A DNA stretch of 64,000 bases from Acinetobacter sp. CS-2 (GTDB lineage Bacteria; Pseudomonadota; Gammaproteobacteria; Pseudomonadales; Moraxellaceae), in the NCBI RefSeq assembly GCF_016599715.1, contig NZ_CP067019.1, positions 930,001 to 994,000 of the forward strand. The letters are read 5' to 3'. Every line of letters starts with the position of its first letter. The stretch's first letter is position 1. Under the pieces are notes generated by a model. The model made no database searches. It was not told the DNA's origin and saw nothing but the letters and a program-made list of their open reading frames with translations. Both the position numbers and the translations under genes were made by a program. This document shows positions 13,070 through 23,167 of the stretch, in pieces.

Positions 13070-13127
13070 TTTTATGGTCTTTGATAAGCAGGGTATCTGA
13101 CATTGAAAAAACTTCATATAAAAAATG

Positions 13128-13910
13128 AGAAACTAGACTTTTTGCAAAATCACTTTTTTAATCATTTCAATATTGTAAATTGCAGCAATCAAATTCAGAC
13201 TTAAACCCATACCTTTACATCGACTACAGTAAAGTGTAGCAAGAATTTTGAAGAATCTTTAATTTACCATTTACCTGCTCAATTCGAATACGATGTTTGC
13301 CCATTTCTCGATTAATCTGCTGATGTAAGAAAGTTAATGGGTTGTTTTACTTGCTGAAAATGTGGTCGTCGTCTGATCCCTAATCGGCTTAAAGCTGGTT
13401 ACTCTTTATTAACAAGCATAAGGGCTTGATATCTCTGCTTCTTGTGCTGATCTTTAGACAATGAAAATCATGTGTACTTCCTTATGCAAGACCTATTGGA
13501 ATCATCTGCATCGTTTCATCATGAATTGTCAGTTGGGCTTTAATCTTATGGCATTTTTTCTTAGCACTATAGAATTTTTTCCGCTTTTTGGGGAATGCTT
13601 CATTGCCATCTCCGTGGCATCAACAATAACAATCTCCCCATCTAAGCCTTCACTATGAGATAATTTCCTAGGCAAATGAAAATTATCAGATTTTATTAAA
13701 ATATTTTCGATCTTTTGGATGATTCCACATGCATTAGATGTATGTATTCCATGGCTCATAGCGACATGAAAAAGTGTTTGATATTTATGTCAATAACTTA
13801 GACTCATTAATGGTTAATATTTCGGTAAAAGGCTAAAAGGTCTGCCTCGTCAGGTATTTGCTTGGCTTATTTTTAATACTTCGTGCACTTCTAAAAAGAT
13901 TCTAGGTTGT
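13128..13910 (-). pseudogene. Decayed IS5-family transposase
   Basis: Reading the minus strand in pieces gives a full-length but broken IS5-like transposase: an N-terminal VLKISQAN piece, then YQTLFHVAMSHGIHTSN, FHLPRKLSHSEG, the first catalytic Asp in GEIVIVDATE, KKCHKIKAQLTIHDE, INREMGKHRIRIEQVNGKLKI, and the C-terminal GLSLNLIAAIYNIE. These pieces lie in different frames and are split by at least two in-frame stops and several frameshifts. An IS5-like end (AGACTTTTTGCAAAA) is seen near 13,136-13,150. It separates sucCD from the pga genes and is an old insertion. Confidence 0.82.
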
Positions 13911-14321
13911 ATTCCAATAAGTCATTTGAATTGACTGCTTGATAATATTTTAACTTTTGAATATTTTATGTTCCTATAATAATAGAGCATACCTTTTCTG
14001 TATGAATAAAAATACTCAACTTATTGAGCATTTTTGATTTATACAAGATATTTATTTTGAGTAATAATGTTTTTATAAAGTGGTTAAGATAAAGGATTAT
14101 ATAAAAAATTAATTATTAAATAAATAAAATATTGTTTTTGAAATAATTCGCTAAGATAAAAAAAACTAATATATTTCACAATTAAAATAATGTGATATTT
14201 ATCGAATAAAATAATAAAAACACAAAATTATACACAATATTTTTGTTAATATGGTCTTTTATTTATATATTGTGGATTACAATGTGACCATTAATAACAA
14301 TGAATAAAGAATATTTTAATT
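13911..14321. promoter_or_regulatory. AT-rich leader upstream of pgaA
   Basis: About 400 very AT-rich bases. A hairpin AATACTCAA-CTTA-TTGAGCATT followed by TTTTT (14,011-14,036) has terminator form on the plus strand although no gene ends just before it; it could attenuate pga transcription or insulate it. The last 150 bases before pgaA are almost pure A/T with several possible -10 boxes. No gene seen. Confidence 0.45.
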
Positions 14322-16793
14322 ATGAACTTTAATCTCACTATACTATCGATCTCCTGTGGGACTTTACTGTTTTCTACATTGTCATTCGCAGAATTGATCT
14401 ATAAAGACGTTGTTGATCAACAACGTGAAAAAATTGTACCTTTAATTAAACAAGGCCAGGTGGATACTGGATTACAAAAACTCAGGCAATTATTGGGGCG
14501 TTATCCCAATAATCAAAAATTGATTGCTGATTTTGTAGTAATGGCTTATGAAAATAAAAAATTTGCAGAATCAGATATTCGCTACCTGAAGGGTATTCAA
14601 AGTCAGCAATTTCCAGACTATGGAAAAATATATGTTATTAAGGCATTACGCGACTTAAAGAAATTTGAGCTTGCAGAAAACTGGGCCAAAAACTTTGCCA
14701 AAACCGATTCTAATCAACAATGGATCGTTTGGGCAGGAATATTACAAGCAGAAGCCGGTAAAAAGGCTCAGGCGAAAAAAACCCTTTCTCAAGTTGATAT
14801 TAATCAAGTTGAAGCAGATTATTTATCACAGCTTTCCTATACTTACCGGATACTAGATATGCCTGTTGAGGCATTGAATACGGCTAATCTGGCTCTTGAA
14901 AAGAGCAAGGACATGGGTACCGAGGAGCAGTATGCATTAGCATTGCTGAATAATGCAGATTACGCTAATGCGGAAAACTTTATACAAAACAGTAACTCAT
15001 TAAAAGAGAATACTGATCTCAGAGCCAATGCCAAAATTAGTGAATTTTCTCAGCGGATTCAAAATGCTGTGGAATATTATAAACTTTCAATTTATCGAGG
15101 ACGAAAACAGCCGTACCAGCAACTCGATGAAGTGCTCGCAGATATGGAGCAATACGAATCACAATTGCCGAATGATCCGAGTTGGAAACGCCGTTTTTAT
15201 TATGAATACATCTATGCCTTAAACGAGCGAAATCGCTCTAAAAAAGTTTTTGAACAAATTTCAAAAACAGGAGTGCCTCTAGAACAGATGCCTCCTTATG
15301 TGCGTCAAGCGATTGCAGATGCTTACTTTAAGAATCAACAACCTCAAATAGCTGAAAAAATTTATAAAAGCTTATTGAATGAAAAGAACTATGCTCATTT
15401 TGAGCTATATGCAGGCTTGTATTACTCATTAATTGAACAAGAGAAATATCAGGAAGCTGATCAATTACTCAAAACGATGGACAAGGCATTACCTACTTTC
15501 CAATACAGTAATGCTAAAGGTGTGGATAAGGTTACCCATGATGACCGGAGTGAATATTTAGCTTTAGTCGGGCTTAACTACGCCTATCGTCAAGAATATG
15601 CCAAAGCAGAACAATACTATGAACAATTAATTGCAAAAGCACCGAATAACGTTCTTTTTCAAAATAATCGCGCATTCATTCAACTTTTGCGTGAAAACCC
15701 ACAGCGTGCAGAATGGATTGTATCTCAATGGGATGGAGTCATACCTGTAGATGAAGGCATCCGGATCCGTCATTTAGAAAATCTGCGAGCTTTGGAAAAT
15801 ATCCAGCAATGGCGTCTGCAAAGTACTGAACTTATGCAAACCATGCCTGAAGATACGACCGTAATAAAAAATAAAAAACAGCTTGATGACCGTAATCATG
15901 CCTCTATTCAACATCAGAGTAACTTTTCAGAAAGTGATTCCGATAACTCGGCTTTACTTAATCGTTTGAAGGGGAATCGTGAGCAGGATCATTTTACCCG
16001 CATTCACAGCCCATGGTTTTTTGATAATTATCGTACTTATGTAGATCACAGCTTTCGTTCTGGTGAATATGATACGGGCACAATTGAAGATCAACGTGTA
16101 GGTTTGGGACTGGAATGGGCATCACGTCGTAAAGCAGTGAATGTCATGTTGTCTCAGAGTATCGATAATCCACAAGATCAAGACCGTTTTGGGATCAAGG
16201 CCAATTGGTCACAATGGCTGAATGATCATTGGCAGTATGCATTCGGATTTAATAGTCAGGCGGATATTCCATTACAGGCCATCCGAAAGGGCAATGAAGG
16301 TAAATCTTATACCTTTGATTTGAATTGGCAACAGCATGAATCTCGTAAGGCGGGTCTGGTCTATCAGTTAACTGATATTGATGATGATAATACACGCCAA
16401 GAGGTTTCGGCATACCTTAAACAGCAGATTTTCCAGGCTCCGCATCATATTACCAGTTTGACTTTAGCGGGTTATTACAGCCAGAACAAAGATGTCATTG
16501 TGGACTATTTCAATCCTGAAGAAAGTTATAGTGCAGAGTTGCATTTACAGCATGAGTGGATTACGTGGCGGAGATATGACCGCAATTTTACTCAAAATTT
16601 TGAAGCTACCGTTGGGACTTTTGGACAAGATAATTATTCCGCAAAGCCAATTTATAACGTTTTTTATGGACATGATTGGCAGGTTTCCCGGACTTGGAGT
16701 CTGAACTATGGCATAGGATGGGAAACTCATCCTTATGATGGTGAAGATGAAGAAAAAACTTATGCAACAGTGGGCTTTAAAGGAATTTTTTAA
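14322..16793 (+). CDS. pgaA: Poly-N-acetylglucosamine outer-membrane porin PgaA
   Basis: Exports partly deacetylated poly-beta-1,6-GlcNAc (PNAG) across the outer membrane. 823 residues: Sec signal peptide (hydrophobic to about LSFAELIYKDV, residue 23), a long periplasmic half of TPR-like helical repeats (about 25-520; for example KLRQLLGRYPNNQKL and AYRQEYAKAEQYYEQLI), then a beta-barrel half from about residue 560 rich in alternating aromatic strands and ending in F (VGFKGIF), as outer-membrane proteins do. First gene of pgaABCD; the stop overlaps the pgaB start. Confidence 0.93.
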   Translation: MNFNLTILSISCGTLLFSTLSFAELIYKDVVDQQREKIVPLIKQGQVDTGLQKLRQLLGRYPNNQKLIADFVVMAYENKKFAESDIRYLKGIQSQQFPDYGKIYVIKALRDLKKFELAENWAKNFAKTDSNQQWIVWAGILQAEAGKKAQAKKTLSQVDINQVEADYLSQLSYTYRILDMPVEALNTANLALEKSKDMGTEEQYALALLNNADYANAENFIQNSNSLKENTDLRANAKISEFSQRIQNAVEYYKLSIYRGRKQPYQQLDEVLADMEQYESQLPNDPSWKRRFYYEYIYALNERNRSKKVFEQISKTGVPLEQMPPYVRQAIADAYFKNQQPQIAEKIYKSLLNEKNYAHFELYAGLYYSLIEQEKYQEADQLLKTMDKALPTFQYSNAKGVDKVTHDDRSEYLALVGLNYAYRQEYAKAEQYYEQLIAKAPNNVLFQNNRAFIQLLRENPQRAEWIVSQWDGVIPVDEGIRIRHLENLRALENIQQWRLQSTELMQTMPEDTTVIKNKKQLDDRNHASIQHQSNFSESDSDNSALLNRLKGNREQDHFTRIHSPWFFDNYRTYVDHSFRSGEYDTGTIEDQRVGLGLEWASRRKAVNVMLSQSIDNPQDQDRFGIKANWSQWLNDHWQYAFGFNSQADIPLQAIRKGNEGKSYTFDLNWQQHESRKAGLVYQLTDIDDDNTRQEVSAYLKQQIFQAPHHITSLTLAGYYSQNKDVIVDYFNPEESYSAELHLQHEWITWRRYDRNFTQNFEATVGTFGQDNYSAKPIYNVFYGHDWQVSRTWSLNYGIGWETHPYDGEDEEKTYATVGFKGIF

Positions 16794-18631
16794 TGAAACA
16801 AGTGATGAAAACCTTACTTTCTGCTGTCATGGTAACGGTCTTCGCCGTTCCTGCGACGGGTTTTACGCAAAATATAACCAAAAATACCACTGAAATACCT
16901 GATAACTTATTTGTTACCATTACTTTTCATGATGTTCGAGATGACGTTGCTCGTGAAGGAGATCGGGATCTTTATGCAATCAGTACTAAAAATTTAGGAC
17001 GCTATTTTGCCTGGCTAAAACAGGAAGGCTGGCAAACCATCAGTTTGCAAGATGTATGGGATGCTCGGCAAAAGAAAAAGAAATTACCAAAAAAATCAGT
17101 GTTATTGACCTTTGATGATGGCGCACTCAGTAGTTATACCCGGGTTTTTCCATTATTGAAACAGTATAAATATTTCGCTGCTTTTGCTATTCCGACGAGC
17201 TGGATTAACGGGAATACCAAAGATGCTTATGAAGCCTATGGTCAAAATAGCTTAATGTCTTGGGATCAAATGCGTGAAATGCAGCGCTCAGGCCTGGTAG
17301 AGTTTGTTTCACATTCGGACAATATGCATAAGGGCATACTTGCCAATCCACAACAAAGTATGCAGCCTGCAGCAATTACACGTCAATTTTTACCAAAATA
17401 TCAACGTTATGAATCTGATCAAGCTTATCAAAACAGGGTTGTAGAAGATTTACAACAATCCAAGAAAATTTTAGACACTGAATTGGGAATAGATACACGC
17501 GCGATATTCTGGCCTTATGGGGCGGTGACCAAGGAAAGTGAAGAACTTGCAGAAAAAGCTGGTTTGCCTATGTCATTTAGCTTGGGCAGTATGTCAACCC
17601 TTGCTGATTCGGGGCAAACCTATCAACGTGCCCTAGTAATGAATAATCCAACCCCCGAAATGCTGCATGCAGAAATGCTGGATTTTTTAACTTTTGCAAG
17701 CGATATCCACAAACAGCGTAGAAGTTATATCCGTTTTGATTTGGCTGAAATGGTCAGTCCCAATGACAAAATTTTTGATCAAAAACTGGGGCAATTCTTA
17801 GATCAGATTAGTGCATTACAAACCAATACTATTTTATTAAAAACCGTAGCTGATGAAAATGGGGACGGAAAAATAGATGTTGCCTATTTTCCTAATCGTC
17901 AACTGGGTATGCGTAAGGATTTATTAAATCGTACAGTTTGGCAAGCACGCACCCGTGTGGGTAATCGGGTATATGCTGAATTACCGATCAGTTTACAAAC
18001 AAAACAGGGACTCAATTTTGCAGATCTTACTGCGGAATTAGTTAAATATAATTCTTCAGTTGAAGGTGTAATGATCGATATTGGAGATGAACTCGACTGC
18101 GCGATACAGAAAAAGACTTGGGATGGGGAATGCGCTAAAAAAATAAAACAGGTTTTTGATATAAAAGATCAAGCTAAAAAACATGCAAAATATTACACCA
18201 ATATCAGTAATAATTATCAAACTGTTTTGAAAATTACCTTAAAGGATAAGCATGTAGATGGATTAATGCCTTTGATGGAATATAGTTTAAATAATAATGA
18301 TTTTCTTTATATTGAATTTGATCCGGTGAAAGATTCTGGAATATTTAAAACTTTAGAAAAACAACTGGAAAAATTAAACAGTATACAAAAACAGTATTTA
18401 ATCGTGAGTTTTACAGTAAATCCGAATGGGAAAAGAAGTGATTGGAAAGAATATTCACAATATTATCAGGAATTAAAAAAATTATCCGTACAAAAAATTG
18501 GGATTAATAATTATCAATTGAAGGCTGGACAGCAAGTTCAAGGACATCTTTACCAAGATCTAAGTATTAATACCAGTCCACTCACTTATCGTAATCCATA
18601 TGAAAATAATACTGCGAAGGGGAGGAAATAA
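16793..18631 (+). CDS. pgaB: PNAG deacetylase PgaB with a degenerate C-terminal domain
   Basis: Periplasmic deacetylase that prepares PNAG for export. 612 residues. The N-terminal polysaccharide deacetylase (about 38-300) has metal motifs TFDDG (106-110) and SHSDNMH (173-179), plus WPYG (240-243). The C-terminal part (about 312-600) aligns by eye with the PgaB glycosidase domain (ISALQTNTILLKTVAD, YFPNRQLGMRKDLLNR) but where active PgaB proteins have a HDD catalytic motif this one has GVMIDIGDE (425-433). The signal peptide has no lipobox cysteine, unlike lipoprotein PgaB of E. coli. The missing glycosidase appears as a separate gene at 20,364-21,593. Confidence 0.92.
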   Translation: MKQVMKTLLSAVMVTVFAVPATGFTQNITKNTTEIPDNLFVTITFHDVRDDVAREGDRDLYAISTKNLGRYFAWLKQEGWQTISLQDVWDARQKKKKLPKKSVLLTFDDGALSSYTRVFPLLKQYKYFAAFAIPTSWINGNTKDAYEAYGQNSLMSWDQMREMQRSGLVEFVSHSDNMHKGILANPQQSMQPAAITRQFLPKYQRYESDQAYQNRVVEDLQQSKKILDTELGIDTRAIFWPYGAVTKESEELAEKAGLPMSFSLGSMSTLADSGQTYQRALVMNNPTPEMLHAEMLDFLTFASDIHKQRRSYIRFDLAEMVSPNDKIFDQKLGQFLDQISALQTNTILLKTVADENGDGKIDVAYFPNRQLGMRKDLLNRTVWQARTRVGNRVYAELPISLQTKQGLNFADLTAELVKYNSSVEGVMIDIGDELDCAIQKKTWDGECAKKIKQVFDIKDQAKKHAKYYTNISNNYQTVLKITLKDKHVDGLMPLMEYSLNNNDFLYIEFDPVKDSGIFKTLEKQLEKLNSIQKQYLIVSFTVNPNGKRSDWKEYSQYYQELKKLSVQKIGINNYQLKAGQQVQGHLYQDLSINTSPLTYRNPYENNTAKGRK

Positions 18632-19899
18632 TGACTGATTCAAGTTTATTTCAAATGAGTGACGTATATTTTGGCTTTGCTTTTTTCTACCCATTATTTA
18701 TGGCGTGGCTTTGGATTGCGGGGGGAATCTGGTTCTATTTAAAACATGAACGCAAGCAACCATCGTTACCTCATCCTAGCGAACATGGATGCAGTATTAT
18801 TATTCCTTGTTTTAATGAGGCAGCACAGGTTAGGGATACCATAAAGTTTGCCATGCAAACGCAGTATCCGGATTTTGAAGTCATTGCAGTCAATGATGGT
18901 AGTCGAGATAAGACTGCTGAAATTCTAGATGAGCTTTTGCAAAAATATCCAAAACTCAGGGTTGTCCATTTGGCTGAAAATCAGGGCAAGGCCTATGCTT
19001 TACGTGCCGGTGCAATGGTGAGTCAAAATGAATATCTAGTTTGTATAGATGGTGATGCATTAATCCATCCTCATGCAGTGTTATGGATGATGCATCATTT
19101 AACAAGATATCCACGGGTTGGGGCAGTCACTGGGAATCCTCGTATTTTGAACCGCTCCAGTATTCTGGGCAAAATTCAGGTGGGTGAATTCTCTTCTATT
19201 ATTGGATTAATTAAACGTGCACAACGTACCTATGGACGCATCTTTACTGTTTCAGGCGCAATCGTTGGTTTTCGTAAAACGGCACTAGACCGGATTGGAT
19301 ATTGGCGCGATGACATGATCACGGAGGATATCGATGTATCATGGCGCTTACAGTTCGATCATTGGGACTTGCAATATGTCCCAAGAGCATTGTGCTATAT
19401 CTATATGCCTGAAACCTTCAACGGCTTGTGGAAACAGCGTTTGCGTTGGGCACAAGGAGGAGTGGAGGTTTTATTTGCTTATTTACCAAACTTATTTAGG
19501 TGGAATCGACGCCGTATGTGGCCTATTGCACTAGAGTCTATTATCAGTGTGGTTTGGGCATATGTGATGTTCGGTATTATTATCTTATATCTATATGGCC
19601 TATTTTTTTCTTTACCCGGAGAGTGGGCAATTCAATCTCTCTTTCCACAATGGTACGGGATTATTCTGGGTTTAACTTGCCTGATTCAATTCTTTGTTAG
19701 CTTATATATTGATAAACCCTATGATAAAGCCCGAATCTTCAGAAACTATTTTTGGGTCATTTGGTATCCACTGTTCTTCTGGATTCTGACTATGCTGACG
19801 ACTGTGGTTGCATTACCTAAAACGATTTTCAAGACTCAAAAACGTGCACGTTGGGTAAGCCCAGATCGTGGATTTAGAGGAGAGCCAGAAAATGACTAA
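18631..19899 (+). CDS. pgaC: PNAG synthase glycosyltransferase PgaC
   Basis: Inner-membrane family-2 glycosyltransferase that polymerises UDP-GlcNAc into PNAG. 422 residues with an N-terminal TM helix, the GT-A domain (SIIIPCFNEAAQVRDT; VNDGSRDKT; IDGDALIHPHAV; TEDIDVSWRLQ) and the product-binding QRLRWAQGG motif, then several C-terminal TM helices. It overlaps pgaB by one base (TAATG) and pgaD by 8 bases. Confidence 0.96.
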   Translation: MTDSSLFQMSDVYFGFAFFYPLFMAWLWIAGGIWFYLKHERKQPSLPHPSEHGCSIIIPCFNEAAQVRDTIKFAMQTQYPDFEVIAVNDGSRDKTAEILDELLQKYPKLRVVHLAENQGKAYALRAGAMVSQNEYLVCIDGDALIHPHAVLWMMHHLTRYPRVGAVTGNPRILNRSSILGKIQVGEFSSIIGLIKRAQRTYGRIFTVSGAIVGFRKTALDRIGYWRDDMITEDIDVSWRLQFDHWDLQYVPRALCYIYMPETFNGLWKQRLRWAQGGVEVLFAYLPNLFRWNRRRMWPIALESIISVVWAYVMFGIIILYLYGLFFSLPGEWAIQSLFPQWYGIILGLTCLIQFFVSLYIDKPYDKARIFRNYFWVIWYPLFFWILTMLTTVVALPKTIFKTQKRARWVSPDRGFRGEPEND

Positions 19900-20398
19900 A
19901 GTCTATAAATATTATTTAATTGAAGATGAATCAAAATTAGAACTACCAGCGTACATTGATCAACCTGAATATGTACGTAATAAAAGCTTGGGTTACAGTT
20001 TGCAAATCGTGGGTTGGTTTATGTTTATGTGGTTATTTATGCCAGTGTTGACCCTATTTTTATGGTGGTTTGAAAGTCAAACCATTTATCAGCAACTGGT
20101 CATACAAGCTCAACCCAATAGCCAGTTAAGTTTATTGAACCTTGTAGTAATGATTTTAAGCTTTATTGGCGTGCTGTTGCTTTGGGCAACTTATAACTGG
20201 GCCCGCTTTTCAGGTAAGGATCGTAGAAAAGCTCCATTAGCGGTCGCGGTACCCCAACTTGCCAGCAGTTTTAAGGTGAATACGGCAGATATTATCAATA
20301 TGCAACAGGCCAGAAATTTAACCCTTTATTATAATAATAAAGGGTTACTGGAATTCTTTGAGACTAATCACCAGTTAAAAAAGCGGATTTCAGCTTAG
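19892..20398 (+). CDS. pgaD: PNAG synthase accessory subunit PgaD
   Basis: Small inner-membrane partner of PgaC, needed for polymerisation and, in E. coli, for c-di-GMP response. 168 residues with two TM helices (about 40-65 and 90-112) and the charged middle part. I choose the ATG at 19,892, which has AGGAGAG 8 bases upstream and overlaps the pgaC stop (ATGACTAA); a GTG 8 codons earlier lacks a ribosome site. Its 3' end overlaps the convergent GH153-like gene by 35 bases. Confidence 0.88.
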   Translation: MTKVYKYYLIEDESKLELPAYIDQPEYVRNKSLGYSLQIVGWFMFMWLFMPVLTLFLWWFESQTIYQQLVIQAQPNSQLSLLNLVVMILSFIGVLLLWATYNWARFSGKDRRKAPLAVAVPQLASSFKVNTADIINMQQARNLTLYYNNKGLLEFFETNHQLKKRISA

Positions 20399-21593
20399 AA
20401 GGTTGAGGATGTTCCTGTACAAAATCATCGGGGTAATAACCAATATGTTTTACCCCGTGTTTTTCTAAAAACTTGATGGTATCCACAATTTCTTCGGTGG
20501 AAAGCTGTTGATTGTTTCGCCAATTCAATGCTTGCAGTTCAAAGATGGTATGACTCAAATCCGGGTCGTATTTTTTTGACTGTTGTATGAGGTCGAAATA
20601 GAATTGTTGATGGTCATCCGCTTCTTCCATATAAGGCATCGCCATAATGGCATTGTAGTCATAATATTGATAAGTACTTGGCATGGATTGACTAAACCAG
20701 TTTTCACTATGAGGCTCTAATACTACGGGTGCATACATATTACGTGCAGTCAGTAGATGAGGCTGTTGTTGTTTAATGATTTTGCTAATACCTGCGGCAA
20801 ACTGATCCAGATATGCCGTTTTGAATTTGGCAAATTGTAATTGTTTAGATTGCCGTGGTTGTTTTAATAATTGATCTGCACTAAATCCCCAAGCCCGATA
20901 CATACTCTGTGCTGGAGCAGAGCTGTCTTCATAATCATTCAGCGTGACATCATCATGGTAGAGCACACCATCTACCGCATTTGATTTGATAAAATCTAAA
21001 TAAATCTCGGAAACATATTGCAGGTTTTTCGGATCAAATGGGGATACCCGAATATAGCCCTGTTTTCCGCCGTTGTTATGTGAGACATAAGTCAGTTTGT
21101 AATTTTTTGGAAACTCCCACGCCATTAAGGGCAACCAGGCATAAATATGCTTGACCTGGGTCTTGCTACGAATCTGGCTGACAAGAAGAGGAAAAAGATT
21201 GTCTCTGGTCGGGATGTGGCGGTTTTTAAAGTACACCTGATTGGCTGAACCATTTGCATCGGGATCGGCAAAGGCTTGCAAGAAAATGGTATTGGGTTGA
21301 ATCTTGTTAATACGTTGTAATAAAGCCTGAAGATTTTCTTGCTGCTGTTCTTTATTTTTATCATATACATAGTCAATATCGATATGCATGATACGCATCT
21401 GATCGATTTTGCTGGTTTTTTTTAATGGCGGCACAACTGATTTTTGTGTCATATTTTGCTGCACAATTGCATCAATAGGATGTGGCTTGATCTGTACGAA
21501 ATCTGCAGCCTGTGTAGCCAATGGCAGACAGGTTAAGCTCCAACAAAGACAATGGCTAAGCCTGCTCTGGTATAAATTTTTTAAATTATTCAT
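20364..21593 (-). CDS. Stand-alone PgaB-type glycosidase domain (GH153-like)
   Basis: Secreted protein of 409 residues (signal peptide to about ATQAADF, residue 31) that matches only the C-terminal half of PgaB: MRIMHIDIDYVYD (67-79), FLQAFADPDANG, HIYAWLPLMAW, GVLYHDDVTLNDYEDSSAPA (209-228) with the HDD catalytic motif intact, TARNMYAPVVLEPHSE, YNAIMAMPYMEEAD and HIGYYPDDF. There is no deacetylase domain. In PgaB this domain cleaves or binds PNAG in the periplasm. It is convergent to pgaD, overlapping by 35 bases, so it belongs to the locus but is transcribed on its own. Start: the ATG at 21,593; a GTG at 21,605 is possible. Confidence 0.88.
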   Translation of the reverse strand: MNNLKNLYQSRLSHCLCWSLTCLPLATQAADFVQIKPHPIDAIVQQNMTQKSVVPPLKKTSKIDQMRIMHIDIDYVYDKNKEQQQENLQALLQRINKIQPNTIFLQAFADPDANGSANQVYFKNRHIPTRDNLFPLLVSQIRSKTQVKHIYAWLPLMAWEFPKNYKLTYVSHNNGGKQGYIRVSPFDPKNLQYVSEIYLDFIKSNAVDGVLYHDDVTLNDYEDSSAPAQSMYRAWGFSADQLLKQPRQSKQLQFAKFKTAYLDQFAAGISKIIKQQQPHLLTARNMYAPVVLEPHSENWFSQSMPSTYQYYDYNAIMAMPYMEEADDHQQFYFDLIQQSKKYDPDLSHTIFELQALNWRNNQQLSTEEIVDTIKFLEKHGVKHIGYYPDDFVQEHPQPSKLKSAFLTGD

Positions 21594-21677
21594 TATTATA
21601 CTCACATTTCTTGGTTATAGAGTTTTAAAAAATATCAATGGGTTGTTTTATTATTAGCTCATCCTGTTAAAGGGTGA

Positions 21678-22022
21678 TCAGGCATGAATCAAATCATCAA
21701 TCAGCAGCTTTTTCATTTTAAATAACGTTGCTTGTGCATGAGAATTCTGCTTAACAATCTCGCCTAAATTTTCAGGGTGAATTTTCCAGCTCACCCTAAA
21801 CTGGTCTTTACACCAGCTAGATTGGCTCTCGATTCCTTTTAGCGTGATGCTATTCCAGTCATAATCAATCTCGGTCTGATTTTCGCATTCAATGATTTTT
21901 GCTTTTGCCGTATATTCGTTTGTGGCAATCATGTGACTATACGGAAGACTAGAGTAATACCATTCACAGGCTGCTTTGGCATTTTTTCCAAACCACAGGC
22001 AAGGATAAATAGAGGTCGTCAT
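21678..22022 (-). CDS. VOC/PhnB-like protein
   Basis: 114 residues beginning MTTSIYPCLWFGKNAKAA, the start typical of PhnB-type glyoxalase-fold proteins (annotated in many genomes as 3-demethylubiquinone methyltransferase-like). The C-terminal part retains the paired fold segment (SSWCKDQFRVSWKIHPENL). The usual PhnB-like core FGGKVTEC...F is altered, and metal ligands are not obvious, so activity is unclear. Upstream of it on the minus strand there is a 265-base gap. Confidence 0.65.
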   Translation of the reverse strand: MTTSIYPCLWFGKNAKAACEWYYSSLPYSHMIATNEYTAKAKIIECENQTEIDYDWNSITLKGIESQSSWCKDQFRVSWKIHPENLGEIVKQNSHAQATLFKMKKLLIDDLIHA

Positions 22023-22287
22023 TATTATGCTCTATATAGGTCATATAAACAGATAATGTAGCGCTCTACCAGCATGACTCAAGTGAGTTTGTGCAGGCTA
22101 ATTGTTTAAAATTGATTCAATTTAAATGAAAAATGCAGCCGATGAGACTGCATTTTTTAGCTGGTAAAAATTTATCTAGATTCAATCATTTGTGATATTA
22201 AGACTTGATGAATCGGTTAATGGACTAGCTTTAATATTTTATCTTAAATGGACCAAGCTGCATGGCAGCTATCTTAAATAAGCACGA

Positions 22288-22824
22288 TTAAAGTAAACAG
22301 GTTTGAATACGCACTTTCATGTTCAATGCCTGTTGCAGAATAAAGGCTTTCATCCAGTTGACCTGTTGTCCCATCGGATTGGTTTTGATGGCTGTCTTCA
22401 AGAAATCCAAGTTGGCCTGATTGAACAGTTGTGTTTCAATGGCCTGTTCAAGCTGAGCACTACTGGCTGTCATGGGCAGGCTCACCAGATAAAATGCCTT
22501 GGGATAGTTATAAAAGGCATACAACAAGTTAAAGGCTTTTTGATCGGCCTTAAGATTGCCTGCACCAATTTCATAGCTGCGATCCTGATTGCTATGGGTG
22601 ACACCAATTAAAAAATCAAAATGATTATCCGAAAGTCTTAGTCCAAATTGCAGCCCAATCTGGTCAGCGGTGAGCTCATGTTGCACAAAATTATTCAGGA
22701 TGGAGCCATCCTCTCCCCAAGGTTCTTGCAGCACCAGTAAATGTGGATTGTGCTGATAGATGTGGCCTGCAAGCTGTGCCTGTTCCAGGCTGGATTTCAC
22801 GGATTCAATAGTATGGTCTGGCAT
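22288..22824 (-). CDS. Conserved protein of unknown function
   Basis: 178 residues, soluble, no signal peptide, no motif I recognise. It is rich in Gln and Leu, with predicted mixed alpha/beta structure (LQFGLRLSDNHFDFLIGV; YPKAFYLVSLPMTASSAQLEQAIE). Codon use fits the chromosome, which argues for a real gene. It stands alone between the VOC protein and cysD. Confidence 0.6.
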   Translation of the reverse strand: MPDHTIESVKSSLEQAQLAGHIYQHNPHLLVLQEPWGEDGSILNNFVQHELTADQIGLQFGLRLSDNHFDFLIGVTHSNQDRSYEIGAGNLKADQKAFNLLYAFYNYPKAFYLVSLPMTASSAQLEQAIETQLFNQANLDFLKTAIKTNPMGQQVNWMKAFILQQALNMKVRIQTCLL

Positions 22825-23167
22825 AGGTATAATTCAAAAGAATACAGGAGATGGGAGAAAGTTTAGTTACTCTATGCAATTTTCAGCATGAATTACATAG
22901 ATGTTTTAGAGGAATTAACAATCAGATTAGATTTTGTACATTTTAATGTTGGCTTGCGGTAAGGATTATCTCTGAATACAATAATAGATCATCATTTAAG
23001 TAAATCATTAATAAAAACTTATACTCTTTATTAGTTAAGCTTTATATGACAAATATGCATATTAATATAATAAAACAAGCAATAGATGTGATAACTAAAT
23101 CTCTATAATGAATATATATATTTTTAAAAGTGTAATAAGTACACGTTGATCTGAGCTGGTGTTGTCA
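22825..23167. promoter_or_regulatory. cysD upstream region
   Basis: 343 AT-rich bases between divergent genes. The 22,980-23,130 part is nearly all A/T with TATAAT-like words (for example TATAATGAATATA near 23,104). It should hold the cysDN promoter and any CysB binding sites, but I cannot assign them. Confidence 0.4.
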
